Notes: generated by a model from the letters alone, not told the origin. Shown: positions 1-11,227, counted from the stretch's first letter. The stretch is DNA of 64,000 nt from Malurus cyaneus samueli (GCA_009741485.1 CM019236.1:33623871-33687870), one strand, 5' to 3'. A program made the numbers and translations.

Positions 1-1398
1 TTTAGCTAAAATTAACAATGAATTTGCTATAAAAATCTTCTTTCCAGGCTCTAAAATTTTGCGTTTTGCATTTAAAATTGTTCCAGAAACATTATTTTGA
101 CTGACATAAAAGAAAAATAAAAGGTTTCAACATGTTCTGGGCTGAATGTGAATGGCTCTAAGGCTGACTTCTTAGAGTTCACTTGTCCAAAAAGTTTTGC
201 TCAAGGAAGTGAGGACAAGAGGTGAATGTGGCCCCGTATATTTGGCAAGCATGTAGTCAATACTTCACTTAAATCCTTTCCACTGGAGTAGTTGACAGTG
301 TGCTGTCATAAATGTGACAAGATTAGGCTCAGAGCTGTAAGGGACTTCCTATAAAAGGCAGTCTGTAGCCGTGGTTATTCTGCAGCGTTTCTGAAATGTT
401 CAAAGATTTGGTACTGGCATCCTGTTAGAAATAAAAAGTAGCAAAATTTAAAACAGCCTCTGCTAGATATGTGTTAGGGAAACTTGTAGGGTAATGTTCT
501 CTGAGCACTCCCTTGGAATCAGTAATGAAGGAATTCATAAGAATGAACTTGTTGGAAATAGGCCATAAAAACTTGTGAGCAGGTTTTTATGTAAATTGTT
601 GTAGTCGTGGGAAATGTCTGAACTTGAACAAGCTGAGTTTTGTAGCAAAAGCACAAAGGCAAAAGGCCTCAAGGGTTTTTTTTTATGTTGCACTTGGTAA
701 CTAGTGTTGAAATTCTTGGTCCTAAGCCATGTGGTACCAGTAGGCTTCCAGATCTCTACTCAGAACTTGACTAGTAACGAATAATTAAGTGTGATACATG
801 ATTATTTGTTTTGCCGAACTTCACTGTTCATATGGGCGAAAGGTCTTTTTAGACAGAAATGGGATTAGAGTTCTTATTTTTAACATTTGTGAAATCATGG
901 TTAAATTTCTGGCATTAATGTACGTATGTTTGAAATCTACTCCTGTATTTTTGTTAAAGCAGCTGCACAGGGTAAATGCTATTAACTTTTTTGCTAAATA
1001 TGGCCTTTTCTAGGCAGTTGTGTAGTCTTTCTACACAGGACCTGACAGGCAGTTGTGTAGGCTATGTATTGGCAATCCATGTAGCTTGTCTGGGGATGTC
1101 TTTGGGATGCAGGGCTGCAGGAAGCCTGAAGGACATGTCCTTCTGTGGTACAAAGGATTAAACTGGGTCAAACAGATTTGTGTGGCATTTGAATTTCAGG
1201 ATATTTAATCTGTGTCCAGAAAACACTGTCTGTTTAGAGTAAACAGTAACTTGTGAAATAGTCTTGGTATGGATTTGTTAAGGTTAGGTGCTCTTAAAAA
1301 TAGCATTTTGTTGCTGAAACCTTTTGTGAACTCTTAGACAAGACTTAAGTTTTTCCTGTTTGAAATATTTCACTGAAAAATGTTCTTTCTTTTTGCAG
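1..1398 (+). other. PSAT1: PSAT1 intron, 3' part (upstream end outside window)
   Basis: AT-rich non-coding sequence ending in a pyrimidine-rich stretch and the acceptor TTTTTGCAG directly before the first recognisable PSAT1 exon. No other exon, RNA gene or repeat family was recognised here. The short open frames have no recognisable similarity and are explained by chance. Confidence 0.85.
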
Positions 1399-1527
1399 TA
1401 TTTATATCATGGGATTGGTACTGGAATGGATAAAGAATAATGGTGGCGCTGCAGCTATGGATAAACATAGTTTAATCAAATCGCGGATGATTTATGATAT
1501 TATAGACAAGTCTAATGGATTTTATGC
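1399..1527 (+). CDS. PSAT1: PSAT1, third-from-last coding exon
   Basis: Phosphoserine aminotransferase is a cytosolic PLP-dependent class-V aminotransferase. It converts 3-phosphohydroxypyruvate plus glutamate to O-phosphoserine plus 2-oxoglutarate, the second step of serine synthesis. The exon is 129 nt. One base completes a codon from upstream, then 42 codons follow, beginning [20 protein letters not shown] and ending DKSNGFY, and two bases (GC) are left over. The [11 protein letters not shown] block is strongly conserved in vertebrate PSAT1. The acceptor is TTTTTGCAG and the donor GC|GTAAGT. The catalytic PLP lysine lies in an upstream exon outside the window. Human PSAT1 has nine exons, so by homology this should be exon 7. 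That number comes from memory; the identity comes from the translated sequence. Confidence 0.96.
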
Positions 1528-3895
1528 GTAAGTTGATATGCTTTTCCTGTTGGCTTCAGTATTTGCTACTTAATCAAACATTCATAACTTTCAAGAGTTC
1601 AATTGCAGTGTATTTTTGAAGTCACCTTTGAGGACTCCTGTAGTTAATATTTATGCAAACTGTTCACTTGGTAACTGTCCAAGGATAAGTCTCATTCCAC
1701 TAGGAGGTTATTTTGACTTATCTTGTGTAGATCAGTAGTGAAGCCAACTAAAAACATATTCTAAACTTAATAAAACAAGATCCTAGGAGAAGAATATACA
1801 GAAAACACATGCATACTCTGTTTGTAGGCTTACTGCATCTCTTGGGCAAATATAGCCAAATGAGATAAAATTGCCTGTAAGAAATTGTAGAGACCACTTT
1901 GCATTGGTTTTTTCCTACCAACTGTTCCAGAAGTCAAAGACTACTTTTTCTGTGTCAGGCAGAGCATTTTTATTAGCTAATTAGGCTAAGTTCTGAAACA
2001 CTTTCAGACATAAAACAGGAAGATCAATTTAAGCACATTTATTTTTCATGGCTTTCCAAAACAGATTTAATCCCCTGACTTTTTCATAGAGTTCCAAGAT
2101 GTTTTTGAGCTCTCAGGACCTAGGTATAGTTAAAAGCTGATACTGTAATAATTTTAATATTTCCCAAGCTCAAACTGGTAATTGACCATGAAACTACAAA
2201 CTATTTTCCTTCACCTTCAGTTTAACAGCAACAGTGTGGGGACCTAATTAACTTTCATGTCAAAAGTGAGGGCAAATTAAATTTGGATTTTTAATTTAAG
2301 CTGTCTGCAACTGTAATTGGCAGGGATAAAGTTTCATCATAATATTTAATACATCCTGCTTATCTATTTAGTTAATGAGAACAGCTTTGCCTTTAGCATC
2401 ACCATGATCAGGATTGTGATCCTACTCCAGGGAAGTCCTGAGGGTTTTTCATAAACATCAGAAACCAGATGAAGCCTTGAAAAAAACATTTTTGTGACAA
2501 ACAGAAATCTGTTTCTGGCAAGTTGGTCTATAAGGCAGTGAGAGGGAAATGTAATGCAAATAGTATGGTAAATAGTCAGTTGGGAAAGCAGAACAAGCTT
2601 CACTAACTGAGCTGTTTGCAGCTTCCTCAGCAGTTCAGTTAAGACTGTGAATTTTTTAATTGTATCTATAACTAAAAGGAAGACATAATTTGAAGCTGCC
2701 TTCCCAGCTTAATCTGTGACATGCTTCCCTGACTAAATCATGTGACAAGCCATTTAACAAATGGAGTCTTTCTTCCACAAAGCGCTCTGTGCCATTTGCA
2801 GTTTGTTTTCTGACGTCTGTGCACTGAGTTAAATCAGATTGCCCAGCAGCAACTGAATAATCTAAATATTATAACATGGCTGCAGTAATTCATAAATGGG
2901 AGTCCTTAGAATCACAGACCTTTTTGATCGTTATTTGGTTGAACCTGAAGGGGAAAATTTGCATTGGCAGATGTTATGATGGATCTTTTTTCCTCATGGA
3001 GACATCTGGAGGAAGGAACAAGAAGAGAACTAAAAACCCATTCTTTTCCAAATAGTGTAGTAATAGGTATGAAATTTACATGCAGTTTATGAAAACTTAC
3101 TTGTATTGAATGCCTGCAAGAATCTACAGCCTTAGGAAAAAAATAAATCTGCAGGGTTCATACCTTCTTTATAAGCAGTAACACAAAAAAAGATATTTAA
3201 ATCTTCTATTCTTCCCCAGCATTTCTTACCTTCACAAAATAACTGCAGAGAAATTACATGTATCTTGAGTTTTCCACTTCAGATTAAATGGCACTTTCAG
3301 GTAATAGAGAGCTGTGATGCATCTCATCTAATGTGGCCATGTATGTGATGCAGAGTTGTTCTAGCAATACCTCTTCTCTACTTCCTGATTCTGAGTAATA
3401 CTAATTTAGAAGATGGACTGAAATCACGAACAGAAGTTTCTAATCTCCATGACAATTTTATGCTTTGTTCTTATACTTCCTTTAGTTCTGTTTAGTTGAG
3501 TGGAATTCTGGTAGCACCTTTGACTAGCTGAGAAGTGTCATAAACTGCTTTAGACTTTGACAAAATTCCCTGTAATTAACTCACCTGTTCAAAGTAACTG
3601 TTTTCTTTATTTAATTTTCTTTCTTTAATTTGGCCTGTATGCAAGTGTGTTGTCCATTTCTCTGGCATAATTTTGTATATATCAGGAAGGATTACTAAGT
3701 CTTCCACTTCTGTCATTATACTTTGTTAAAAAAGGAAGATTGCTTTCTTTCACAGAAAGTAATGACCATATAAATGATGAAGGATTGACTTCGGTTCTAA
3801 ACAGATGTGATTATTCAATTTCTTAAACTGGATATAGCTGACAATACAAATTCAGCACGAAGTGGGTTAAGCATTACATTGTGCAACCTCTCTAG
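1528..3895 (+). other. PSAT1: PSAT1 intron
   Basis: A 2.37 kb AT-rich intron with a GTAAGT donor at 1528 and acceptor ...CTCTCTAG ending at 3895. No nested gene was seen. The stretch around 2910-2925 faintly resembles a CR1 3' terminus but the match does not continue. Confidence 0.9.
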
Positions 3896-4033
3896 ATGTC
3901 CAGTGGAGAGGAAGAGCCGAAGCAGAATGAACGTCCCTTTCCGCATTGGCAGCATCAAGGGTGATGAAGCCCTGGAAAAGAAATTTCTTGAGAAGGCTGT
4001 GGAACTTAACATGATATCTCTGAAAGGACATCG
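3896..4033 (+). CDS. PSAT1: PSAT1, penultimate coding exon
   Basis: A 138-nt exon. Its first base joins the GC of the previous exon to give Ala, then 45 codons read [34 protein letters not shown] and [11 protein letters not shown], leaving CG to start an Arg codon. The [11 protein letters not shown] block corresponds to the conserved C-terminal small-domain segment of PSAT1 (RSKMNIPFRIG in human, from memory). LNMISLKGH matches the conserved strand before the final SVGGIRAS motif. The acceptor is CTCTCTAG and the donor CATCG|GTAAGT. The open frame extends upstream of the acceptor, but that part is intronic. Phase fits both neighbouring exons exactly. Confidence 0.97.
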
Positions 4034-4634
4034 GTAAGTATTCGTCAAATGAATTTCTGTCCTTTGCAGAACTGTTACTATTACTACAGTGGTACAGCTT
4101 CAGGGATTGTGCATTGACTTTCTCATGCATAAGCTGTTTATCATATTGGTTTGGCATCACTTGAGAATAGCAGTCTAGAGTTTGTAATCAGAGATTGCTA
4201 GTGGCTCAACTAGGTGAAGTGATGGGCTTCAGAGAGCGTTATTCTTAATTCTGCTTTCTTGTGCAAATCTGTCTCTGTGCGGATGCCAAAGAAGATGCCT
4301 CTTAAGGTCAAATTGTATCAGTGTATAAAGCCTCTCAAGTGTCTTGTCTACCTAGTTGCAAGAGTTCTTTCCCCTGTTCAGTAGTGTTCATGGGATTAGT
4401 TTTTTGATGTCATGGGGATACAGTTTTGGAGCTGTAGATAACTTAAAAACCCAAAGCTTCTCTAGATTGCAAGCATGCCTTTAAGGGTTATATATTGCTT
4501 CTCATATACATAAATGTGAATGTTATCTTTTTAGAGTAGGAATACATTTAAGTGTCCGTGACAGCTATTATTATCTGGTTTAGGATATACAAAACTTTGC
4601 TGGTTTTTTTTTTTTTTGTCTTCTTTTCAATCAG
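4034..4634 (+). other. PSAT1: Last PSAT1 intron
   Basis: A 601-nt intron from the GTAAGT donor at 4034 to the TTTTCAATCAG acceptor ending at 4634. The polypyrimidine tract contains a long T homopolymer (about 4605-4617), a place where sequencing indels are common. That matters for the frameshift some 50 bases downstream. Confidence 0.92.
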
Positions 4635-4739
4635 GTCTGTGGGAGGAATCCGTGCCTCTTTATATATGCAGTGACTGTAGAAGATGTTCAGAAGCTTGCA
4701 GCATTCATGAAAAGCTTCATGCAGATGCATCAGTCATAA
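4635..4739 (+). CDS. PSAT1: PSAT1, last coding exon, with 1-nt frameshift
   Basis: The exon starts with G, completing the Arg codon, then reads SVGGIRASLY (to 4665), the conserved PSAT1 phosphate-binding C-terminal motif. The next codons as written are ATG CAG TGA, a stop at 4672-4674. If one base is assumed missing between 4665 and 4666, the frame continues as AVTVEDVQKLAAFM, then KSFMQMHQS, to TAA at 4737-4739. This matches the family's C-terminal helix and normal length. As written, the protein would lose about 23 residues. Intact introns rule out a processed retrocopy. An intact downstream frame means the indel is either an assembly error or very recent. Confidence 0.93.
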   Translation, partial: VCGRNPCLFIYAVTVEDVQKLAAFMKSFMQMHQS

Positions 4740-5158
4740 ATGCCCATGGATTAGACCCATGGTGCACATCTATGAAATCAAAGCTAAAGGGTTTTAACAT
4801 TACGGTGATACTACACAGCTGTAGTGCACAAGTCTTATTTTCTTTTAGTTCCTGTAGCAATTTTAGGTATTGAGGCATGGTATTGAGGCCCGGTTTTGCA
4901 GTGATATGGCAGTTTTGGCTTTGCTGAAGCTTAGGATCCCCAGATTGATCATGATTGGTTGCAAAATTTGAAAACAGTATTCTCAATGTGTAGTTAAAAG
5001 TTAATAGCGCTGTAAGGTGCTATAGATCTGAGTCTGTTTCTTGCTTCAGCACTGCCTTCTTTTTAGTAAACTTCAGAAAGCAAAGTTTGTCATAAACTCT
5101 CTGAAGTGCTTTACAAATACTCTGTGACTGTACAATGAAGCTAAACTAGCATGGTTTC
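4740..5158 (+). other. PSAT1: PSAT1 3' UTR / proximal 3' flank
   Basis: Sequence directly after the PSAT1 stop. I found no AATAAA or ATTAAA before 5158, so the natural transcript end is either further downstream or uses a non-canonical signal. Its distal part (4897-5158) is the left copy of the duplicated host segment described separately. Confidence 0.6.
4897..5158 (+). repeat. Host segment duplication, copy A
   Basis: About 262 bp that recurs in the same orientation at 6475-6726. Shared blocks include GCTTTGCTGAAGCTTAGGAT, ATGATTGGTTGCAAAATTTG and AGTGCTTTACAAATACTCTG. The copies differ by scattered substitutions and several indels: copy A has extra bases near 4973-5030, and copy B has an insertion near 6598-6612. 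The duplication is therefore not recent. Homology stops exactly where the LTR begins (TG at 5159). Confidence 0.92.
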
Positions 5159-5865
5159 TGTCCTGGTTTTACTCGGTCCGATTTTTGGTGGTGGGGGGAT
5201 GGGACCAAAAAACCACAAAGATGGCTCCTGTGAGGAAGTTCTAGGGGCTGTCTCCTTCTTCTGCAGCAAAAGGAGCCCCACCCCCTGTGTTTTAGAACCA
5301 ATCCATTATGGCTCTGGGGTTGATGGACAGGCTGCTGGTCAGGCTTGGGCCAATTGCACAGGCTAGTTACACCTCTGTGATGACGTATGGTCTTGTACTT
5401 AAGAAGAATGCAAAACAAGAGAGAAGGCAGCCACCATTTAGTTTTTAGGCTGTTAGTATTTAGTTTTAGTATCATGCACTGGGGAAAAACAGAGCAGGAG
5501 GATGAGGAGATGGAAGAAAAAACATGGAGAAAACAAACTGTTCTTGAAAGAACTATTTCTTCAAGGGGAGACCTGTATAGAAAAGGAGAGCGATCTTACT
5601 CTGAGAAAAAGCTGGCCTTTGAGGACTGGACTGATCAGAAGCCAAAAAGGGGGAAGAGTCTTGGACCCCCTCACGTCTGAAGCAAGTTGATTCTAAGAAG
5701 AAATTGTGTTCTGCGGGGAATAAGAGGTGCCCCCGCCGCATATTTGAAGCAAGTGGATGCTTAGAAGAAGCTGTGTTCTGCCAGGAGATTTGTGATAGTG
5801 GCCTTACACCACCAAAACAATGCTGTTGGCCTTGGAGAACTGTTTTTGCTTTCTCGCACGAGGTA

Positions 5866-5871
5866 AATAAA
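5866..5871 (+). promoter_or_regulatory. AATAAA polyadenylation signal in LTR
   Basis: AATAAA in the context GGTAAATAAAAGAATCC, about the expected kind of R-region signal in an LTR. It is in the same orientation as PSAT1 and 1.1 kb past its stop codon, so it could also terminate PSAT1 transcripts. Confidence 0.45.
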
Positions 5872-6195
5872 AGAATCCCTTGCCATCAGCAGTTATGCAC
5901 TGACTGTTTCTTGGGAAAAGACCTTCCACAGCTTGGAGCTGTAAGAGCACTTCTCCTATGATGCTGGACGATCACCATAACGAGTAGTTTGATCTATGTT
6001 AAACTTTCATCCCTGCCCCTCTTTGTGTGTGGGAAGGCATGGGGGGGTTGAGAGGGGCAACTTGGAAGAGAGTCAGGTTCCCAGAAGGAGTAACAAGTGT
6101 ATTAAAATGTCCCTTTTTTATTTTCTTCTCCTTGTAAATTTTTCACTATCTTTGTTCCCCTCCCCGGTGCGGTAGTATTCTTAGTAGTTTTTAAT

Positions 6196-6201
6196 AATAA
6201 A
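6196..6201 (+). promoter_or_regulatory. Second AATAAA in LTR
   Basis: AATAAA within TTTTTAATAATAAATCTG, same strand as PSAT1, 1.46 kb past its stop. Use is unproven. Confidence 0.35.
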
Positions 6202-6424
6202 TCTGTTTTGCAGCTTAAGCTGTTTCAAGTTATTTTAAGAACTGTCTGATCATTTTCTGGAGCATATACTTAACTTTCTCTCAATTATGTTATGTTATCT
6301 AAAGGCCATAAATTTTAGTGTTATTTGGGTTTTTGCTCTCCCTTCTGCCTCTCCGGTGGGGTTGGGGATAGGGAACATCATTGGGTGCTTTTGGCTTTTG
6401 GCCCAATTAAAACCATGGCATTTT

Positions 6425-6442
6425 TGGTGATGTGACTCAGAT
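6425..6442 (+). other. Retroviral primer binding site, tRNA-His-like
   Basis: TGGTGATGTGACTCAGAT begins 4 nt after the LTR's terminal CA. It starts with the TGG that pairs with a tRNA CCA end. It matches the tRNA-His-type primer binding site used by HERV-H-like elements at 15 of 18 positions, judged from memory of that site (TGGTGCCGTGACTCGGAT). It is followed by only about 30 bp before host sequence resumes. Confidence 0.65.
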
Positions 6443-6474
6443 AAAGAAGAAAAACGGGTTTAAACCTACAACAA

Positions 6475-6726
6475 TGCAATGATGTGGCAGCTTTGGCTTT
6501 GCTGAAGCTTAGGATCCCCAGACTGATCATGATTGGTTGCAAAATTTGAAACATTGTGTAGTTAAACATAAATAGCATTGAGTCTATTTCTTGCTCCTAG
6601 TCACAAGTGACTTCAGCAATGCCTTCTTTTTAGTAAACTTCAGAAAGCAAAGTTTGTCATAAACTCTCTGAAGTGCTTTACAAATACTCTGTGACTGTAC
6701 AATGAAGCTAAACTAACATGGTCTCT
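6475..6726 (+). repeat. Host segment duplication, copy B
   Basis: Right-hand copy of the segment at 4897-5158, same orientation, ending ACTAACATGGTCTCT at the equivalent point to copy A's ACTAGCATGGTTTCT. Sequence after 6726 is unique and presumably the original PSAT1 downstream flank. Confidence 0.92.
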
Positions 6727-9700
6727 AAGGACGTCTCGTGGGTTTATGGGGTATATTCCAAGAGTACTATTTAGAACATCCATGTTCCTAACTTGAGGAC
6801 CCTGCCTTCAGACTGCAGCCGTCATAACCTTTGCAAGTAACTATGGTTAAAGTCTACAGAACCGTGCCTTTCTTGCCATTATCATATATTAGTTTAAAAC
6901 TAAGATTCATGAGTCTGATTAAATCAATTTTTAAGATGTGTTTCATTTCTCTATGCATTTTGTGTATTAAACTCCTGGATTGTTAATGTTACATTGTTAT
7001 TTTGGAGCATGCATATCTGCTGCTGCCAAAAATTTGTTTTTAATTTGCTATCCTTCTGCTAGGCTGGATTTCTGTATTCCACTCAATGGGCCTGTGACTT
7101 TCTCCTCATGACTTCTAGCCCAAAGTGCAGTAGATTTCTTTGTCTGGTGATTCTTATGTGTTTTCCCTCTCTACTTGCTCCAGTATTTTTTCTACCTTTT
7201 CATTGTTTCATTTCTGTAGCCTTTTATATGTTGGGCTTTGACCAACTGTAGTAAATAATAATCTTGACTTCTCTGCCTTTTCCTGACACTACAGCACACT
7301 TTTGGCTCCACTTTCTCTCTCTTGGTCCTTCTAGCTTATTGCAAACTTTGCATACTCACAGTTACCCCTCTAGCCCAGAGTATCAACGATCTTCAGAAGA
7401 TCTCCTGTTATAGAATTCTTGAGTTACTTTTCTTTCTCAGCTTGTGACTTTATGCCAATGCCCATATATTGACCCTAATCTCCTATTTTAACTTGTGTAG
7501 AAGCTATCTGCTGCTGTCAGCGTGTTTAGCATCACTACAGCTGGTTTCAGTCTAAACTCTTTGGCACTGAATGGGGATTTTTTTTTTATTTTTTCTGATT
7601 TTTATATAACATCACTACAGTGGTAACAATTTATTAATTATAATAACGTACTTGATTGAACCTCACAGCAAGTCAGTGGAATGTGCTAGGGTTGAGCTAC
7701 ATTCCTGTCTGAAAAGTCATTTTAAGACTACTGTTTTGAGATTTTTGTCAACTTTGTGTAACTCAAGTAAATTATGTGAAAAAAATAAAATTTAATCATA
7801 TCATGAAGTGAAGTACCAGTGTGTTTCTGCTGAATTTTGTGTACTTGCTTTTCAACAGTAGTTCTGGTTCCAAAAACTAGTCAACCTTTCTGTTTTATTA
7901 TAGCCTTGCATTCTCTTAGTAAGTATGCTTTTGTGTGTGTTTACAAAAAAACTTGCCCTGATTTGTGCAGCTGATTCATGAGCCCAACCAGGAACCTTTT
8001 GCTGCCTCTGAATTGTGCCTGGCATCTTGTCAATTTTCCTAAACCAGTAAGGCAAAAATCATGTAAAAGTAAAACAGAGTGAAGACTGCATTGAGCAGAC
8101 AATGGTTGAATATCAAGTGAGTGGCATACGGGAATGCTGGGAATATAGAAGCATATGCTGAATGAATTAGTTAATTGAGGTTTGTTTCAGACTCATCCAT
8201 GCAGTGATTCTACCCTTCCAAGCCATTTGTCTGTATTTGGGGTTTTGAGCCCCGGTGGACAGCGAAATCATGATTGCCTACATCAGATTGGTAGGGGGAA
8301 TCTCACCAACAGTTTGCTGAGACTCCCGGTCTTTTTTTCTGTCATCAGTACTTACCAGTGTTTGGAAGCAGGACTTTTCTTGGTGTGATATCAATACTCC
8401 TGCGACTTTAGAAGGTGTTAAAAATAAAAGGGTGGTTTCACCTGAGCTGGCCCATGTAGAGAGAGAATTTTAAGACCAGCTCTTTTCAATGAGGAATCCT
8501 TCCAATTCCTTTTCAAGTCAGTCATGTCCAACTCCTAGCTCTTATGGTTGCTTTCACAAAATCAGGTGTTAGCATGCTCCTTTGTAGTATCAAAGTCCCT
8601 GGTCAGTGTCTTTCCCGGACCTGGCGTAACAAGAGAAAGCTGCTGAGAAAGTTGCATGCTCCCTCATTCTGCACTGTGTAGTGAGGAGTCCTTTAGCCCA
8701 GGTGCCAACTGCCCTTCAGGAAGGTACCATCTCCCAGAGATTCCTGTCAGTTGTCTAGAATATGAATTTGGTGTGGTAGCTACCATCTGTAAGCTAGGAA
8801 GAGATTAAGAGTTAGAAGTCTGGATTGCCATACTCATATTTAACTAGCAGGGAGAAATTATTCATACAGACAGCATTATGGGGAGTCCTGCTCTTGTGGC
8901 AGCTGGTGCTCTATATTTTCATATGTGTTCCAGTTTCTGTTTAAATTAATCCCATTTTCTCCCTTTTCAACTGGTAACTGGCTTAATATTTTTTCCATGC
9001 ACCCAGGGATGTTTGGATGTAAAAAGCTTAAGCCTATTGAATTTCAAGTAAATGTTTGGAATGAAACAGGAATAAAAGATCATATACTGATGTATTAGTA
9101 GAAGGAAAGGTATGCTGGAAGTGTTACTTGGTCTGGCACTATATTGTTACGTGCTTAATTTTCACAGTATTTCATTCTCTGTGTAGAAAATGAGTATGAA
9201 CCTCTTTGTACTTTATAATGATATACCTAATTAAAAAGTGAGCTGTTGCAAGGTTTTACATTAAATTAGTCACCTTAATTGGAAAGAAGATTCCTATTCC
9301 TCTCACCAGTTGGACTCTTGATAATTTAAAAACAGGATTCATGACAATCTGTGCTAAATTCAACCCTTTTAGACTGGAGAATCTATGAAGTTTTAATTAC
9401 CGATGGATTATTGAATGGTTGGAGGAGTGATCAAAGAGATGCAAGGATAGATTTTCGTAAGCAGCTGAAGAATAAATGTGTATTTGAGAAAACCAGAAGC
9501 TGTACCATTTCTGAAATCCTAGGAAACTGGAATTCCATCTCTTACCTTTATGCTATGCATAAAAGGAAAAACTGATATATTTTGGTAAATGGATTAATTG
9601 CTAAAGAGATGGAGTCATGTGAGAAAGGTTTACATTTGCTAAACTGTTACAAGAGAAATTACCATTAAACTGCTTAGAATTTTTAATATAATGAACCATT

Positions 9701-11227
9701 CTGAGTGTGATTCTGTGTTGTAGTGATGATGACATGATGTAATCTGAAGAAATTTGAGAGGCATATTGCTAAAACTAGGAATGGTAGTAGCAAACTCTTT
9801 AATGTAAAACTGTAAATATTCTTACATGGGGTAATCAGGATTCTTTGGAATTGAAACAACTGTGTGGAAGTTTCAATCTCTGGTGCTAGGTTTTGTAGCT
9901 TGGCAAACCAGACCTAAAGAATTACAAAAGCTGGAAAAGTTAGTTCTGAGCTGGTAGTGAGTGCCCTGTCAGTGTAGAGTCACACTGGCTCATGGCTTTG
10001 TTTTTCTTCCAGCCCCAGCTATGCTGCTTTTGGACATATTTTTATTGTGAAGACACACCTCTTGCCTTAGTGCTAGACTTATGAATGCTTGTCTCAGTTG
10101 TGATTGTGCTTTGCCTGGTGTCCCAGTATTGAGTTGTATGTCAGGTCTGGTCTCTCCCTCAGTACTGAAGTTGAAGGTTTTGTCTGTAGAAGTATTTTAT
10201 TCAGCCTTCTCAACTGTACCTCTTCCTTTTTGGTACATCATGGAAGCTTGTCTTCAGTTTCCTAAATCCATCTAGTGATGTGCAGTAGTTTGGGGTAAGA
10301 CAGGACATTGCTCTGGTGCTATGAGGATCCTCTGATGTGATAGTGATAGTCACTGAGAGCAGAGCTCTGTACCTTCTGGAGGAAGCATTGTTCCAAGTTA
10401 GTGGTGAGGTATGGGCAGGGTAAATCTAGCAAGGTGGAGCTAGTTGTGTAAATTTGAAGAGAAGAATAGAAATAGAGGAAAAACATTAAGGATATAGTAC
10501 AATTCAGCATGTTGTTTTGTCACCTCTCTATACCAGTTAGAAGCACTTTGAAGAGATGGCCCTCTGGTTTCCTTCCCTCCCCTCATCACCCAGGAGGAGT
10601 GTGCTTGTTTTGTGGCTCCATGACTATTAGTAATACCCTAAGGTCTACTGCAAAAAACTGGCTGGAATGGAAAGCAAGGCAAAACAAACCTCTGCATGCA
10701 GTTAAATGTCAGGGTTGAACTACACTCTCACATTTTGCTGCACAACCACACAATGTACCCCAATGTATAATTTACTTGATTTGTGTTGTAGTGATAGCTG
10801 CAGATGAACAAAACTCTCTATTCAATTACTTCTTTGCATCTCTGTTATAATCAGAGAAGCAGGCCCATTTTGTTCCAGATGCCCTCTAACAATAGTTTTA
10901 ATTACAGAATTACTTTGAAAGCAAATTGCTTGTTTGACAGCACTAGTCGGAATCTTTAACTGGCAGTAGAGTGTACATTTGAAAAAAAATTCACCAAAAA
11001 AAATCCATTTTGTATTACCACCAAACCTTTAGCTTTTTCTGCAAAATTCACACGCTTATATGTGTAAAGGAAGCTTGAATATTATTTCTATCCCTATTAC
11101 ATTTAATACAGAAAACAACCACATCCAGAATTCTGATGGTAGCTCTCTGCCTAGTGTTGATTGGTTTGACATCTCATGACTGGTTGGTAGATGCTCTGAA
11201 CTACACCTGAATGGAAAAAAACAATCC
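6727..11227. other. Non-coding, no gene recognised; possible distal PSAT1 3' UTR at start
   Basis: AT-rich single-copy sequence. ATTAAA at about 6965 and AATAAA at 7784-7789 are possible PSAT1 polyadenylation signals if the 3' UTR spans the LTR insertion. A T-rich stretch lies near 7580-7592. Nothing else was recognised; open frames here are short and unconvincing. Confidence 0.6.
7784..7789 (+). promoter_or_regulatory. PSAT1: Candidate distal polyadenylation signal
   Basis: AATAAA in an A-rich context about 3 kb downstream of the PSAT1 stop. This is a possible original cleavage signal, but no downstream GU-rich element is compelling. Confidence 0.2.

Larger units (their letters stand above)
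5159..6420 (+). mobile_element. Endogenous retrovirus LTR (5' LTR of a truncated copy)
   Basis: The element starts TGTCCTGGTTT and ends AAAACCATGGCA, so it has TG...CA termini with imperfect inverted ends. It carries AATAAA motifs at 5866 and 6196. Immediately after the 3' end (4 nt later) lies a primer-binding-site-like sequence, which fixes the orientation as + and identifies this as a 5' LTR, not a solo LTR. Internally, a ~60 bp unit beginning TGAAGCAAGT is imperfectly repeated near 5678-5790. No gag, pol or env sequence follows: only about 30 bp of internal sequence remains before host copy B. No 4-6 bp target-site duplication is obvious at the LTR ends. I do not recognise the exact family, and boundaries are inferred from termini and flanking homology. 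Confidence 0.72.

Noticed and set aside
2910..2960. AGAATCACAGACC resembling a CR1 3' terminus
   Set aside because: Similarity does not extend beyond about 15 bases.
4616..4873. 85-codon frame across the last PSAT1 exon
   Set aside because: It reads the exon out of frame (PLYICSDCRRC instead of RASLY). The true frame is set by the preceding exon's phase.
5387..5961. Several open frames within the LTR (e.g. charged EEMEEKTWRKQ)
   Set aside because: They lie wholly inside a non-coding LTR with tandem units and do not resemble retroviral proteins.
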